DNA from: UBA12087 sp964370815
Lineage (GTDB): Bacteria > Chloroflexota > Anaerolineae > Anaerolineales > Villigracilaceae
DNA: 64,000 bases
Assembly (NCBI GenBank): GCA_964370815.1
Contig: CAYJKQ010000004.1
Span: forward strand, 176,597 to 240,596
Direction of reading: 5' to 3'
Shown: piece by piece, positions 44,014 through 53,219 of the stretch
Position numbering within the stretch: the stretch's first letter is position 1
How the letters are laid out: each line of letters begins with the position of its first letter
The notes under the pieces: model-generated
The model's database searches: none
Seen by the model: only the letters and a program-made list of their open reading frames with translations
Told to the model about the DNA's origin: nothing
Translations under genes and position numbers: made by a program

Positions 44014-45342
44014 TTATATTAACGGTCCTGTCCGCTCATATAACAAATCGATTAGAGCTTTCCCAAGTTTAACGGAATCATGTCTCCAAGGGTTCTCGAT
44101 ATCCAATAAATCTGAACAATAAGTCCTTTTATCAGACAATAACTTCTCGTCAACCTGAACCAATTTTACACTGTTTGATTGAGAAACAGGATAATTATCG
44201 TTGCAGACAATCACATCAAATGCTGATTTTCCTAAATTTAATTCCAAGGTATCAACATGATCACTGCTGGTAAATTGATCGGTTTCACCTTTTTGAGTAG
44301 CAATATTACAAACCAGGATTTTCAATGCCCTGCTTGATTGAAATGCTGACAACAAATCTGGCACCAGGATATTTGGAAGAATGCTTGTGAAAATACTTCC
44401 TGGACCTATCACGATCATGTCTGCATTTAAGATTGCCTGTATAACTGGTGGAAAAGCAGCGACATCATTAGGCTCAATCCAAACACGCTGCAATTTTCCA
44501 CTGGTCTGGGGGATATGACTTTCTCCTTCCACTCTTATCTCAGTCCCGATGTATGGCAATTGGACATCTGCAATCAATTTAACATTCTCCAGGGTAGAGG
44601 GTATCACCTTTCCATGAACTGAGAGCACGCGACCTGATTCTATAATCGCTTCTTCAAAAGAACCGGTTATATCCACCAAGGCAGAGATAAATAAATTGCC
44701 AAAAGAATGACCACTTAAACCAGATTCGCTACTGAAGCGATATTGGAATAGTTGTGTCAGAAGATCTTCATCATTTGAAAGTGCTGCCAGACAATTTCTA
44801 ATATCCCCCGGAGGTAGTATTCCCAGACTTCTCCGCAATTCACCCGATGAACCACCATCATCAGCAACCGATACTACAGCCGTCAAATTATGAGAATAAT
44901 CCTTCAAGCCACGCAAAACTGTAGAAATCCCATGCCCTCCACCTATAACTACAACACGGGGACCTTTCTCCCGACGTCGATATTCTGATATCTGGTCCAC
45001 CAACCTTTGTCCGGGTCGTAAGAAAGGAATGACAAGAGATCTGTTCACACCCCATAATCCAATTAATATAAGACTTAAACCTATTCCGCCAAAAATTACG
45101 AAGCGTGCTAATCGTGGCAAAAACCTCAAGGATAAAAAAGTTATGACCGGAAGCCACCAAGTTTCTGGAGCATTGCGATAAAAATCCAGCAATAATATCC
45201 CTAAGCCAACCCCAAGCATGGTTATCCCAAATAGGATTAGAGAAAACCATCGCTTAACACCCAAACCAGGAGCAAGCCAACGTATTACCTGACTAAAGTT
45301 GTGTTTTATTCTGGTAGACAAATGGGTGATTTTGTTTGACAT
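44014..45342 (-). CDS. yvcK: Gluconeogenesis factor YvcK (CofD-like), membrane-anchored form
   Basis: YvcK-type regulator of carbon and cell-wall metabolism that binds UDP-sugars. The core starts at about residue 130 with VVVIGGGHGISTVLRGLKDY, then VSVADDGGSSGELRRSLG and PPGDIRNCLAAL. The N-terminal ~110 residues carry two or three hydrophobic helices, which the Bacillus protein lacks; this longer form occurs in Chloroflexota. rapZ and whiA, the usual partners, are not adjacent. A consensus promoter lies directly upstream and no ribosome site is seen. Confidence 0.9.
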   Translation of the reverse strand: MSNKITHLSTRIKHNFSQVIRWLAPGLGVKRWFSLILFGITMLGVGLGILLLDFYRNAPETWWLPVITFLSLRFLPRLARFVIFGGIGLSLILIGLWGVNRSLVIPFLRPGQRLVDQISEYRRREKGPRVVVIGGGHGISTVLRGLKDYSHNLTAVVSVADDGGSSGELRRSLGILPPGDIRNCLAALSNDEDLLTQLFQYRFSSESGLSGHSFGNLFISALVDITGSFEEAIIESGRVLSVHGKVIPSTLENVKLIADVQLPYIGTEIRVEGESHIPQTSGKLQRVWIEPNDVAAFPPVIQAILNADMIVIGPGSIFTSILPNILVPDLLSAFQSSRALKILVCNIATQKGETDQFTSSDHVDTLELNLGKSAFDVIVCNDNYPVSQSNSVKLVQVDEKLLSDKRTYCSDLLDIENPWRHDSVKLGKALIDLLYERTGPLI

Positions 45343-45349
45343 CGAATTG

Positions 45350-45379
45350 ATAATAGCAGTTATTGAAGGAAAGTGTCAA
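45350..45379 (-). promoter_or_regulatory. Promoter of yvcK, predicted leaderless
   Basis: On the minus strand: perfect -35 TTGACA (45374-45379), 18-nt spacer, -10 TATTAT (45350-45355). The -10 ends 7 nt before the ATG, so the predicted start falls on the start codon. Confidence 0.7.
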
Positions 45380-45484
45380 GTAAATAAATCCTATGATCAC
45401 CATGTAATAAGTTTGATTTGAGTGGCGTTTTTGAGATGTTCTAATATTCGGTGAGGTTGACGAATACTGATGCCTCCCATATGT

Positions 45485-45490
45485 TATAAT
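45485..45490 (+). promoter_or_regulatory. -10 box, predicted leaderless start of the ROK kinase
   Basis: TATAAT ending 7 nt before the ATG at 45498. TTGACG lies at 45457-45462, but the 22-nt spacing is too long for a normal -35. Confidence 0.5.
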
Positions 45491-45497
45491 TCTCACT

Positions 45498-46430
45498 ATG
45501 GTTGCTTTGATCACTGCTGATATTGGGGGAACGTCAATGCGCGCAGCAGCATATCCAAAAGATGGCATTCAACCTCTCTTCCATAATAAAATTTCAACTG
45601 TAAACTCCAAGAGATCAGTATTTGAAAACTTGGTAGGTTTAATTCGTTCTGTTTGGCCAGAAAATGCTGACGTTGCTGCAATATCGGTCGCCTGTGCTGG
45701 ACCTCTTGATCCAAGAACTGGTTATATTATCGATGCCCCCAATATTCCTGGATGGAAAGATTTCCCTCTTGGAGACAAATTAAGAGAAATTTTCCCGATC
45801 CCAATTTTGATTGGAAATGACGCCAACTTGGCAGCAGTGGGCGAATGGAAATTCGGCTCCGGAGTTGGTCACTCTGATCTTATATATTTAACAGTCAGTA
45901 CCGGAATTGGGGGAGGAATCATAAGTAATAATATCCTACTGGAGGGTACCAACGGATTGGCTGCTGAACTTGGACATATTACGGTCCAACCAGAAGGTGC
46001 GATCTGCCCTTGTGGGAAGAAAGGTCATCTAGAAGCCGTATCTTCAGGATTGGCAATAGTAAATTACGTCAGACAAATGGTTTTAGCAGGAAAAGAATCT
46101 GTCCTTAACATCGAGAAAAAGTTTTCAGCATATGATGTCGCTCTGGCTGCAAATAAAGGAGATGAATTGGCAGCCAATGCTTATAATATTGCCGGTTTTT
46201 ATCTGGGACAAGCACTGGCCAGCTTAATTCATATATTTAATCCTTCGATCATCATTCTAGGAGGTGGAGTTGCCAATAGTGGATCTCTCATTTTTGATCC
46301 AATCATGAAAAAAATTAGATCCGATATCATGGATCCTATATACCTGCAGAATTTAGAAATAGTTCCTGCCAAACTGGGTGATGAAGCCGGTCTGGTCGGA
46401 GCGCTAGTGGTTGCACGACAAATATTTTGA
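45498..46430 (+). CDS. ROK-family sugar kinase (glucokinase-like)
   Basis: Cytoplasmic ATP-dependent kinase of hexoses. The ATP loop ADIGGTSMR lies at residues 7-15. LIGNDANLAAVGEW contains the catalytic Asp, and GHITVQPEGAICPCGKKGHLEAVSSG is the ROK zinc motif. The protein has 310 residues and no DNA-binding domain. Glucokinase is the likeliest activity, but N-acetylmannosamine or fructose kinases look similar. Confidence 0.9.
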   Translation: MVALITADIGGTSMRAAAYPKDGIQPLFHNKISTVNSKRSVFENLVGLIRSVWPENADVAAISVACAGPLDPRTGYIIDAPNIPGWKDFPLGDKLREIFPIPILIGNDANLAAVGEWKFGSGVGHSDLIYLTVSTGIGGGIISNNILLEGTNGLAAELGHITVQPEGAICPCGKKGHLEAVSSGLAIVNYVRQMVLAGKESVLNIEKKFSAYDVALAANKGDELAANAYNIAGFYLGQALASLIHIFNPSIIILGGGVANSGSLIFDPIMKKIRSDIMDPIYLQNLEIVPAKLGDEAGLVGALVVARQIF

Positions 46431-46469
46431 ATTTCATAAATAAAAATTTATTTTTACAAGGAGATATTC

Positions 46470-47792
46470 ATGGAACCAATGAAACTACCCGGACCAAAGT
46501 CCAGAGCATTAATAAAACGCGATTCATCCGTTATTTCCAATTCTTATCCTCGTGGATACCCTTTTGTAATGGACCACGGGAGAGGCACCGAAGTATGGGA
46601 TGTGGACGGAAATCGTTTCCTGGATTTTGCAGCCGGGATTGCAGTCGCATCTACTGGTCATAGCCACCCCAAAGTCGTAAAAGCAATTCAAGAACAAGCA
46701 GATAAATTCATTCACATCTCATCTGATTTTTACCACCAGTCCTGGGTGGAACTTGGAGAAAAATTGGATGAGATTGCACCTTTTAAAGAAGCTGCAATCT
46801 CATTCATGACCAACTCAGGCACCGAAGCCGTTGAAGCAGCTATCAAGCTTGCCCGTTTCCATACCGGTAGACCTAATTTTATTGGATTTATAGGCGCATT
46901 TCATGGTAGAACCATGGGAGCTGTCACATTTACAGCAAGTAAACCTCATTATCACCGGGGTTTCTACCCACTTATGAACGGAGTCGTCCACGCTCCTTTT
47001 CCCGACCCATATCGTCCAGTACTCGAATGCCGGCAGGGTGAAGATGCTGGACAAGCGGTTGTCCGATATATTGAAGAACAGATCTTTGCTCATATTCTCC
47101 CCGCTGATGAAGTTGCTGGAATTCTAATTGAACCAATTCAAGGAGAAGGCGGTTACATTATCCCACCTGTTAGTTTTTTCCCCGCCTTGCGAAAACTTTG
47201 CGATAAACATGGAATACTTCTCATCGCGGATGAAGTCCAATCTGGTATGGGTCGAACTGGAAAATGGTGGGCTATAGAAAATTTCGACATAGAACCCGAT
47301 ATCATTACAACAGCTAAAGGGATCGCATCTGGCATCCCATTGGGGGCGATGATCGCTCGAAAATCTGTCGTCACCTGGCCAAAAGGTGCACACGGCAATA
47401 CTTACGGTGGAAATCCGATTGCATGTTCTGCTGCACTGGCTACTATAAAATTGATAGAATATGAATTCATGCAAAATGCCGCAGAAGTTGGTCAATACAC
47501 CTTGGATGCCCTATCAGAGATCATGACTCGCCATCGATCCATCGGTGAAGTCAGAGGTATTGGTCTGATGATCGGTATCGAATTTGTTACTGATCGCAAA
47601 AGTAAATATCCTGCTGAAGAACTTCGCGACAGGATCGTTGACCTTGCTTTTGAAAGAGGACTATTAACACTCGGATGTGGAAAAAGTGTTATACGAATTT
47701 CCCCACCTTTGAGTATAAGCAAGGGTGAAATTGACGAGGGGCTGCTAATCCTGGAAGAAGCTATCACACTTGCAGAGAAAGAAACTGCATAA
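46470..47792 (+). CDS. Class III aminotransferase (4-aminobutyrate / acetylornithine type)
   Basis: PLP-dependent aminotransferase of 440 residues. The Schiff-base Lys is Lys283 in TAKGIASGIPLGAM, the PLP-phosphate loop is NSGTEAVEAAIKLAR, and IADEVQSGMGRTGKWW carries the cofactor Asp. GABA, acetylornithine and related omega-amino acids are candidate substrates; the sequence does not decide. An AAGGAG site lies 6 nt before the ATG, 39 bp after the ROK kinase. Confidence 0.9.
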   Translation: MEPMKLPGPKSRALIKRDSSVISNSYPRGYPFVMDHGRGTEVWDVDGNRFLDFAAGIAVASTGHSHPKVVKAIQEQADKFIHISSDFYHQSWVELGEKLDEIAPFKEAAISFMTNSGTEAVEAAIKLARFHTGRPNFIGFIGAFHGRTMGAVTFTASKPHYHRGFYPLMNGVVHAPFPDPYRPVLECRQGEDAGQAVVRYIEEQIFAHILPADEVAGILIEPIQGEGGYIIPPVSFFPALRKLCDKHGILLIADEVQSGMGRTGKWWAIENFDIEPDIITTAKGIASGIPLGAMIARKSVVTWPKGAHGNTYGGNPIACSAALATIKLIEYEFMQNAAEVGQYTLDALSEIMTRHRSIGEVRGIGLMIGIEFVTDRKSKYPAEELRDRIVDLAFERGLLTLGCGKSVIRISPPLSISKGEIDEGLLILEEAITLAEKETA

Positions 47793-47836
47793 AAATTGCT
47801 TCACAACCTGCACATCGAAGTGCAAAAAAAATCTAA

Positions 47837-47875
47837 GAGGATGATAAATGTGAAAGGTTCCTATTTATCATCCTC
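47837..47875 (+). terminator. Hairpin terminator after the aminotransferase
   Basis: Perfect 13-bp stem (47837-47849 with 47863-47875) around a 13-nt loop, followed by AATGTTTTCTG. The T-run is short, but the stem is strong and lies 44 bp after the stop. Confidence 0.7.
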
Positions 47876-47960
47876 AATGTTTTCTGTCAGAATTTTGTTT
47901 ATACCCTTCTAACAAAATTTATATTTCGATAACCTACGCAAGTGATAAAATTAGATCAAT

Positions 47961-49493
47961 ATGCTCCCAGATTTTCGTATCCGCCAGCGAGATTATCTTC
48001 TTGAAATAGCACGTGCTATTACCAAGGAACTAAACTTGGATAAGTTATTAGCACGCATTCTCAGGATATCTATTGAAATGCTTGCCGGGCAAGCTGGGAT
48101 AATCGCTTTTAAAGAATCCGGAGTTTGGCGCGTTGCAGGTGCCCAAGGGATTCCACCAGCTTTTTTAAGTTACCTTGAACCTCTACTGGCAGAAGAAAAA
48201 GTTGCTGATTTAAATGTTACTGAACTCAACCGGATGTTAAAGGATTTGGCATACACAGCCAGTATGGGGTTACTCAACGGAGTTGGTTTACCATTAATTG
48301 CTCATGATCAGGTTATCGGAGTAACTTTCATTTTTCGAAGTTACCCGGATGTTTTTTCTACAAATGACAAGCTTCTCCTCCAAAGTTTCGCAGATCAGGC
48401 AGCAATTGCAATATTCAACGCCCAGTTATACACTCAAGTTAATTACGAGAAACATCGCTTGGATGCCTTATTGGATTCAGCTGCAGATGGGATTCTGATC
48501 TTAACATCATCACGCGTAATTGAAAGGTGTAATGCTGCGTTTGAGCGAATGTATGGAATGCCGCGCGTTGAAATCCAGGGAAGATTACATACTGAAGTCA
48601 TCCGTTGGATGAAGCAACCGGATTATCCAACACTCGAACAAGCTGAAAATGGTGGATGGCCACTTACCCCTAATGCATACTTATATGTGGAAGGTGATTT
48701 GCAGCGACCGGAACCTCCTCCAATTCCAGTTGGCATCACTTATGCACCTCTATTAACACAGGAAGGTGCCTTACGTAATATTATTGTTACAGTTCGGGAT
48801 ATTACCAAGTTTCGGAATGCTGAAGAGATCAAAAATACATTCGTTTCCATCATCAGCCATGAGCTCAAAACACCAGTAGCTTTGATCAAAGGATATGTCA
48901 GTACCTTGCGCCGGGAAGATGCCACTTGGGATCGGGCAGTTGTTCGTGATAGCCTAAAAGTTATTGAGGAAGAGGCTGATCGCTTAACAACAATGATCGA
49001 GGATTTGCTGGATGCATCCAGGCTACAAGCTGGTGGGCTCAAACCCAATCTATCAGATATCTCACTCCCTTTGCTTTGCCAACGCCTGGCAGAACGCTTC
49101 CTGACACAATCAGATAACCATCAGATAATCACTGATTTTCCCTCGAATTTTCCAATCATCCTGGCTGATGAGGGGCGCATCCAACAGGTTATTTCAAACC
49201 TGATTTCCAATTCGATAAAATATGCACCTTCGGGTGAGATTCGAATCCAAGGACAGGTAGATCCTGAAAGAGTGATAATCTGTATATCCGATGAAGGGTC
49301 TGGGATTGCACCTGAAGATATTCCTCATATCTTTGAAAAATTCTACCGCGCACCGAAAGCTGTAAATATAACAAAAGGTGCAGGTTTGGGTTTATACCTG
49401 GCAAGAGCAATTATTGAAGCACATGGAGGAAGGATATGGATTGATCCCAAACCCGATTCTGGTGCGCGCATTTGTTTTTCCTTACCTCGGTAG
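47961..49493 (+). CDS. Soluble sensor histidine kinase (GAF-PAS-HisKA-HATPase)
   Basis: A 510-residue kinase without membrane helices, so it senses an intracellular signal. Domains in order: GAF at about 12-155, PAS at 165-285, HisKA with phospho-acceptor His300 in IISHELKTP, and HATPase at about 400-508. The HATPase shows N-box NLISNSIKYAPSG, G1 DEGSGIAPEDI and G2 GAGLGLYLAR. No response regulator gene is adjacent; it is an orphan. The nearest DNA-binding signalling protein is the FHA-winged-helix gene 1.6 kb on. Confidence 0.92.
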   Translation: MLPDFRIRQRDYLLEIARAITKELNLDKLLARILRISIEMLAGQAGIIAFKESGVWRVAGAQGIPPAFLSYLEPLLAEEKVADLNVTELNRMLKDLAYTASMGLLNGVGLPLIAHDQVIGVTFIFRSYPDVFSTNDKLLLQSFADQAAIAIFNAQLYTQVNYEKHRLDALLDSAADGILILTSSRVIERCNAAFERMYGMPRVEIQGRLHTEVIRWMKQPDYPTLEQAENGGWPLTPNAYLYVEGDLQRPEPPPIPVGITYAPLLTQEGALRNIIVTVRDITKFRNAEEIKNTFVSIISHELKTPVALIKGYVSTLRREDATWDRAVVRDSLKVIEEEADRLTTMIEDLLDASRLQAGGLKPNLSDISLPLLCQRLAERFLTQSDNHQIITDFPSNFPIILADEGRIQQVISNLISNSIKYAPSGEIRIQGQVDPERVIICISDEGSGIAPEDIPHIFEKFYRAPKAVNITKGAGLGLYLARAIIEAHGGRIWIDPKPDSGARICFSLPR

Positions 49494-49678
49494 ATTTGAG
49501 ATTCTATTTCTTCATAAAATAATTGGATTTAGAAATCTCCGTATTCAAAGTGAAATAATAGTTTTGAATCAATATGGATCTTTATTATGAGATGAAGGAA
49601 CGTGATAACTAACTCAAAGCCAATATAATTGACTCACTTTCAGGTTAATAGAATAATTTTTGAGAAATGAGATAATTT

Positions 49679-51043
49679 ATGCCAAAAAATCAGATTAAAT
49701 GTCCCCGCTGTCAACAGCCTATCATGGTTCAAGTGGAACAGCTTTTCGATGTATCTTCCGACCCTGCAGCAAAACAACGCCTGCTTGGTGGAGTATCCAA
49801 TTACATTAATTGCCCGGCATGTGGATATTCCGGTGGTCTTTCAACACCTATTGTTTATCATGACAATAACAAAGAACTTTTATTATCTTTCTTTCCGCCC
49901 GAGTTGAGTATGCCACTAAATGAACAGGAAAAACTCATCGGTCCACTAATTAACCAGGCAGTCAATAAGCTTTCTCCCGAGAAACGAAAAGCCTATTTGT
50001 TTCGTCCTCAAAGTTTCCTGACATATCAAAGTTTGGTTGAACGCATTCTTGGTGCAGATGGAATCACACCAGAGATGATCAAAGCACAACAAGGGAAAGC
50101 TAACCTTATTGAAAAACTACTGTCAACTCCCAGTGATGATGTCAGAAAATCTATCCTCAAACAGGAAGCAACTTTGGTGGATGAAGAATTTTTTGCATTA
50201 TTTTCGCGCCTGATGGAATCAGCTCTGGCAAGCGGACAGGAAGAAATAACCAAACAAATGGGTTTGATTCAGCAATTATTATTGAACGAGACTGAATATG
50301 GAAAAGAATTGAAATCTCAAGCTACCGAAATTCAGGAAGCGGTTAATACTTTGAAGGCTGTTGGAAATAAATTAACCCGGGAAAAATTAGTTGAGATTCT
50401 TCTGGAAGCTCCCAATAACACCCGCCTTGAAGCCTTGGTTTCATATACTCGCCAGGGTATGGATTATCAATTCTTTCAATTAATAGCTGAACGAATCGAT
50501 AAAGGAGACCTGCAAGAGAAACAAAACCTTGAAACGTTCCGAAGTAAATTGCTGGATATAACAAGGGAAATAGACCAGAGATTGGAAGATCAGCAAAAGA
50601 AAGCTGTTGAGCTTCTTGGAATCTTATTATCCGCAGATAATTTACAGGAATCCATCACGGAACATTTACCTGAAATAAATGATACATTTATATTAATTCT
50701 AAATGAAACTATGAAAAAGGCTAAAGAAAACAAAGATCTGGCACTAGGTGAAAAATTAAACCAAATTATTGGAATACTTCAACAATTTAGTTCCCCTCCT
50801 CCAGAATATGGCCTTCTACAGACATTAATCGAAGCACCAGATGATAAAACTTTAGATAAACTATTGGCGGAACATGATTCCGAGATCACCCAGGAGTTTT
50901 CCCAATTCATAAGCGGCGTTATTGCTCAATCAGAAACCAATCCTGATGGATCTGATAATATTCAAGATACCAGTGTCCTGGATCGCCTTCAAAAAATCTA
51001 TCGCGCTGTCTTAAAATATTCAATGTTGAAAAACCTCAATTAA
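49679..51043 (+). CDS. CpXC-domain protein
   Basis: A 454-residue protein with two zinc-type cysteine pairs at the N-terminus: Cys8/Cys11 (CPRC) and Cys45/Cys48 (CPAC), the CpXC signature. The rest is mostly helical and charged (EEITKQMGLIQQLL, KLTREKLVEILLEAP), without other recognisable domains. CpXC proteins are of unknown function. No good ribosome site precedes the ATG. It lies between a histidine kinase and an FHA regulator. Confidence 0.78.
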   Translation: MPKNQIKCPRCQQPIMVQVEQLFDVSSDPAAKQRLLGGVSNYINCPACGYSGGLSTPIVYHDNNKELLLSFFPPELSMPLNEQEKLIGPLINQAVNKLSPEKRKAYLFRPQSFLTYQSLVERILGADGITPEMIKAQQGKANLIEKLLSTPSDDVRKSILKQEATLVDEEFFALFSRLMESALASGQEEITKQMGLIQQLLLNETEYGKELKSQATEIQEAVNTLKAVGNKLTREKLVEILLEAPNNTRLEALVSYTRQGMDYQFFQLIAERIDKGDLQEKQNLETFRSKLLDITREIDQRLEDQQKKAVELLGILLSADNLQESITEHLPEINDTFILILNETMKKAKENKDLALGEKLNQIIGILQQFSSPPPEYGLLQTLIEAPDDKTLDKLLAEHDSEITQEFSQFISGVIAQSETNPDGSDNIQDTSVLDRLQKIYRAVLKYSMLKNLN

Positions 51044-51131
51044 TTTTTGGTTTCTTTGAAATAAAAAGTGGAAAGATTGTTATCGTTATCCGCACTCCTC
51101 TTTTTGTTCATGATTTTTGAATTTATTTTGT

Positions 51132-51788
51132 TTATCTGAAAATATTTGGGTTATCCAATCTTAACCCGTGCCCTCTTACAGTAGCAATATAGGTATGTTC
51201 AGGATCTATTTCGGCCAATCTGTCTCGCAAACGCCGAATTAAAGCATCCAGAGCCTGGTCGGACACTCCTGCAGATTGTTCCTCCCCCCAAGCCCACGAT
51301 ACCAATTCCTGCCGACTAATTACCTGTCCCGTGCGCTCATACAAGATTTGCAACAAATGGAATTGCAATGCTGAAAGTGAAGGTTTAACCTGTTGGTTCA
51401 ATACCCAAACGCGCCTTGAGCGAACATCAAGTCTCAAGCTTAGTGCCTGTTCCAGATCCCCAGTTAGTGGAATGGTTGCGTCGGATGTAAAGAAAACAAA
51501 TTGTTGAATTAATGACACTTGAATATTATCCCCATCTTGCAACATGATCGGATTAATCATAAGATTTCCGTTACAGTGTGTGCCATTTTTACTCCCTAGA
51601 TCTTCCAACATGATTCCTTCATAAGATGGCGTGAAGCGAACATGGAAACGTGAAACCTGCCGGTCGTCTATGACAATATCGCAATTTGCATCACGACCTA
51701 TCACAATGGAGTTCGATAAAGACCAGCGTTGTCCATCTAATGGACCTTTTTTTGCAACCAAGATCGGATATTCCTGGGAAGGTTCCAT
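51132..51788 (-). CDS. FHA-domain transcriptional regulator with OmpR-type winged helix
   Basis: A 218-residue DNA-binding protein. The N-terminal FHA domain (about 8-95: IVIGRDANCDIVIDD, VSRFHV, DLGSKNGT) binds phospho-threonine. The C-terminal winged helix (about 125-213) shows LSALQFHLLQILYERTGQVISRQELVSWAWG and a final YIATVRGHGLRL wing, as in OmpR/PhoB outputs. An FHA replaces the receiver domain, so phosphorylation by a Ser/Thr kinase could control DNA binding or partner choice. A Ser/Thr kinase gene is divergently placed next to it. Confidence 0.9.
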   Translation of the reverse strand: MEPSQEYPILVAKKGPLDGQRWSLSNSIVIGRDANCDIVIDDRQVSRFHVRFTPSYEGIMLEDLGSKNGTHCNGNLMINPIMLQDGDNIQVSLIQQFVFFTSDATIPLTGDLEQALSLRLDVRSRRVWVLNQQVKPSLSALQFHLLQILYERTGQVISRQELVSWAWGEEQSAGVSDQALDALIRRLRDRLAEIDPEHTYIATVRGHGLRLDNPNIFR

Positions 51789-52223
51789 TTATTCTCCTTA
51801 TTAAATAATACCATCATTTGTCAGGCACAGGCAAGGATAAAGGTAATTTTCTCAATGAATTAACAAATTGATTGGTATAAAAATATTATTGACCTCCACA
51901 TGCCAACTTACTGATAATTAAGATGACAAATAGAGAATATAAAAACTGGAGTAATTTGTCAAGTCCTTTTTCAAGCAAATATTAATTTTCATGCATATTT
52001 TTTTACTAATGGAGTAACCCGGGGTAATACTGGCGCAGTCAACAATTTTGTAACCCGGTAATAATTATTTTCATAGTCAAAAATAAATAAAGACGTTTAT
52101 AATGTTATAGAGAATGAAATTTTGCGCAAAACAAGCTCGGGTTAAAATTAGCCCACGCCGAACAATGAGCTTTTTGTGATATGTGCATCTCAAATACTAT
52201 TTACTCAAAGGATTGGAGCAGAT
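51789..52223. other. Divergent regulatory region between the FHA regulator and Ser/Thr kinase
   Basis: About 435 bp without a gene, AT-rich, between two divergent signalling genes. It must hold both promoters. It contains a repeated GTAACCCGG element described separately. Confidence 0.55.
52014..52058 (+). repeat. Repeated GTAACCCGG element, candidate operator
   Basis: GTAACCCGG occurs at 52014-52022 and 52050-52058, each followed by TAATA after 0-2 bases. The copies are 36 bp apart start to start. The first lies in a near-palindrome (GTAACCCGGGGTAA). The spacing is between three and four helical turns. Confidence 0.4.
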
Positions 52224-53219
52224 ATGCCTCTCGGGCTTAAAGAAGCAGAGGTACTGCGAAATCGATACAGAATCCGAGAGCGAATCGGCCAGGGAGGTAT
52301 GGGAAATATTTATCTGGCTGATGATCAGCGTCTGGAAGGACGTCAATGTGCGCTTAAGGAAGTTGAATATGATCGCAATACTCCCATAAACCTTCTGAAT
52401 GAGGCTCGTGATCAATTCTTACGTGAAGCCACAGTTTTGGCGCGTCTGGATCATCCAAATTTGCCAAAAGTATCTGACTTCTTTTCAATTAACCAGAGAG
52501 ATTATCTTGTAATGGATTTCATTCCAGGAAAAGATTTACGCACAATTCTACAGGAATCTCATCAACAAAACTCATTTCTTCCAGAAAATGAAGTATTAGA
52601 TTGGGCTAATCAATTGATGGAAGCACTGATCTATCTACACAAACAAGAACCTCCACTCATCCACAGAGATATCAAACCAAGTAATTTGAAAATTACACCT
52701 GATGGAGTATTAAAATTGGTGGATTTCGGCCTGGTTAAAATACTGGCTCCAGATGAACTGACCGTAACCATAATTCAAGGTCGCGGAACTGCTTTATATA
52801 CCCCCCTTGAACAATATGGTGACGATGGGAGACATACCGACGTTCGCAGTGATATATATTCATTTGGAGCAACCCTCTATCATCTGCTTACCAACAAACC
52901 TCCTGCTGAAGCCCGCCAACAATTTCTTAATCCTGACAGTCTAATTCACCCTAGAAAGATCAACTCAGATATCAGTGCGAAAACTGAAAGATCAGTCCTG
53001 TGGGCAATGGCATTACATCCCGATGAACGCCCAGCTTCAATTGAAGATTTGAAAGTGACTCTGTTTAATGGCCGTGATATTCCTGTAAGAACACAAAGTC
53101 AAACTAAAAAACCACGTGAGTCAATCCAAAAAATATTGTCCAGAAAACCGGATAACTCCCTGGCATGGATCTCCGGGGTCTTATTCCTTGTCAGCTTGAT
53201 CGCCACTTTGCTTCATTGA
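52224..53219 (+). CDS. Membrane-anchored Ser/Thr protein kinase (PknB-like)
   Basis: Hanks-type kinase with glycine loop IGQGGMGNIYLA, catalytic loop HRDIKPSNLKI, DFGLVK and activation segment GTALYTPLEQYG. After the ~265-residue kinase domain and a basic linker comes one C-terminal helix (WISGVLFLVSLIATLL), with no extracellular sensor domain. The frame opens at GTG 52176, but GGAG correctly precedes the ATG at 52224, giving 331 residues. The 3' end overlaps the convergent GH3 gene by 39 bp. The FHA regulator next door is the obvious candidate substrate (inference). Confidence 0.9.
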   Translation: MPLGLKEAEVLRNRYRIRERIGQGGMGNIYLADDQRLEGRQCALKEVEYDRNTPINLLNEARDQFLREATVLARLDHPNLPKVSDFFSINQRDYLVMDFIPGKDLRTILQESHQQNSFLPENEVLDWANQLMEALIYLHKQEPPLIHRDIKPSNLKITPDGVLKLVDFGLVKILAPDELTVTIIQGRGTALYTPLEQYGDDGRHTDVRSDIYSFGATLYHLLTNKPPAEARQQFLNPDSLIHPRKINSDISAKTERSVLWAMALHPDERPASIEDLKVTLFNGRDIPVRTQSQTKKPRESIQKILSRKPDNSLAWISGVLFLVSLIATLLH

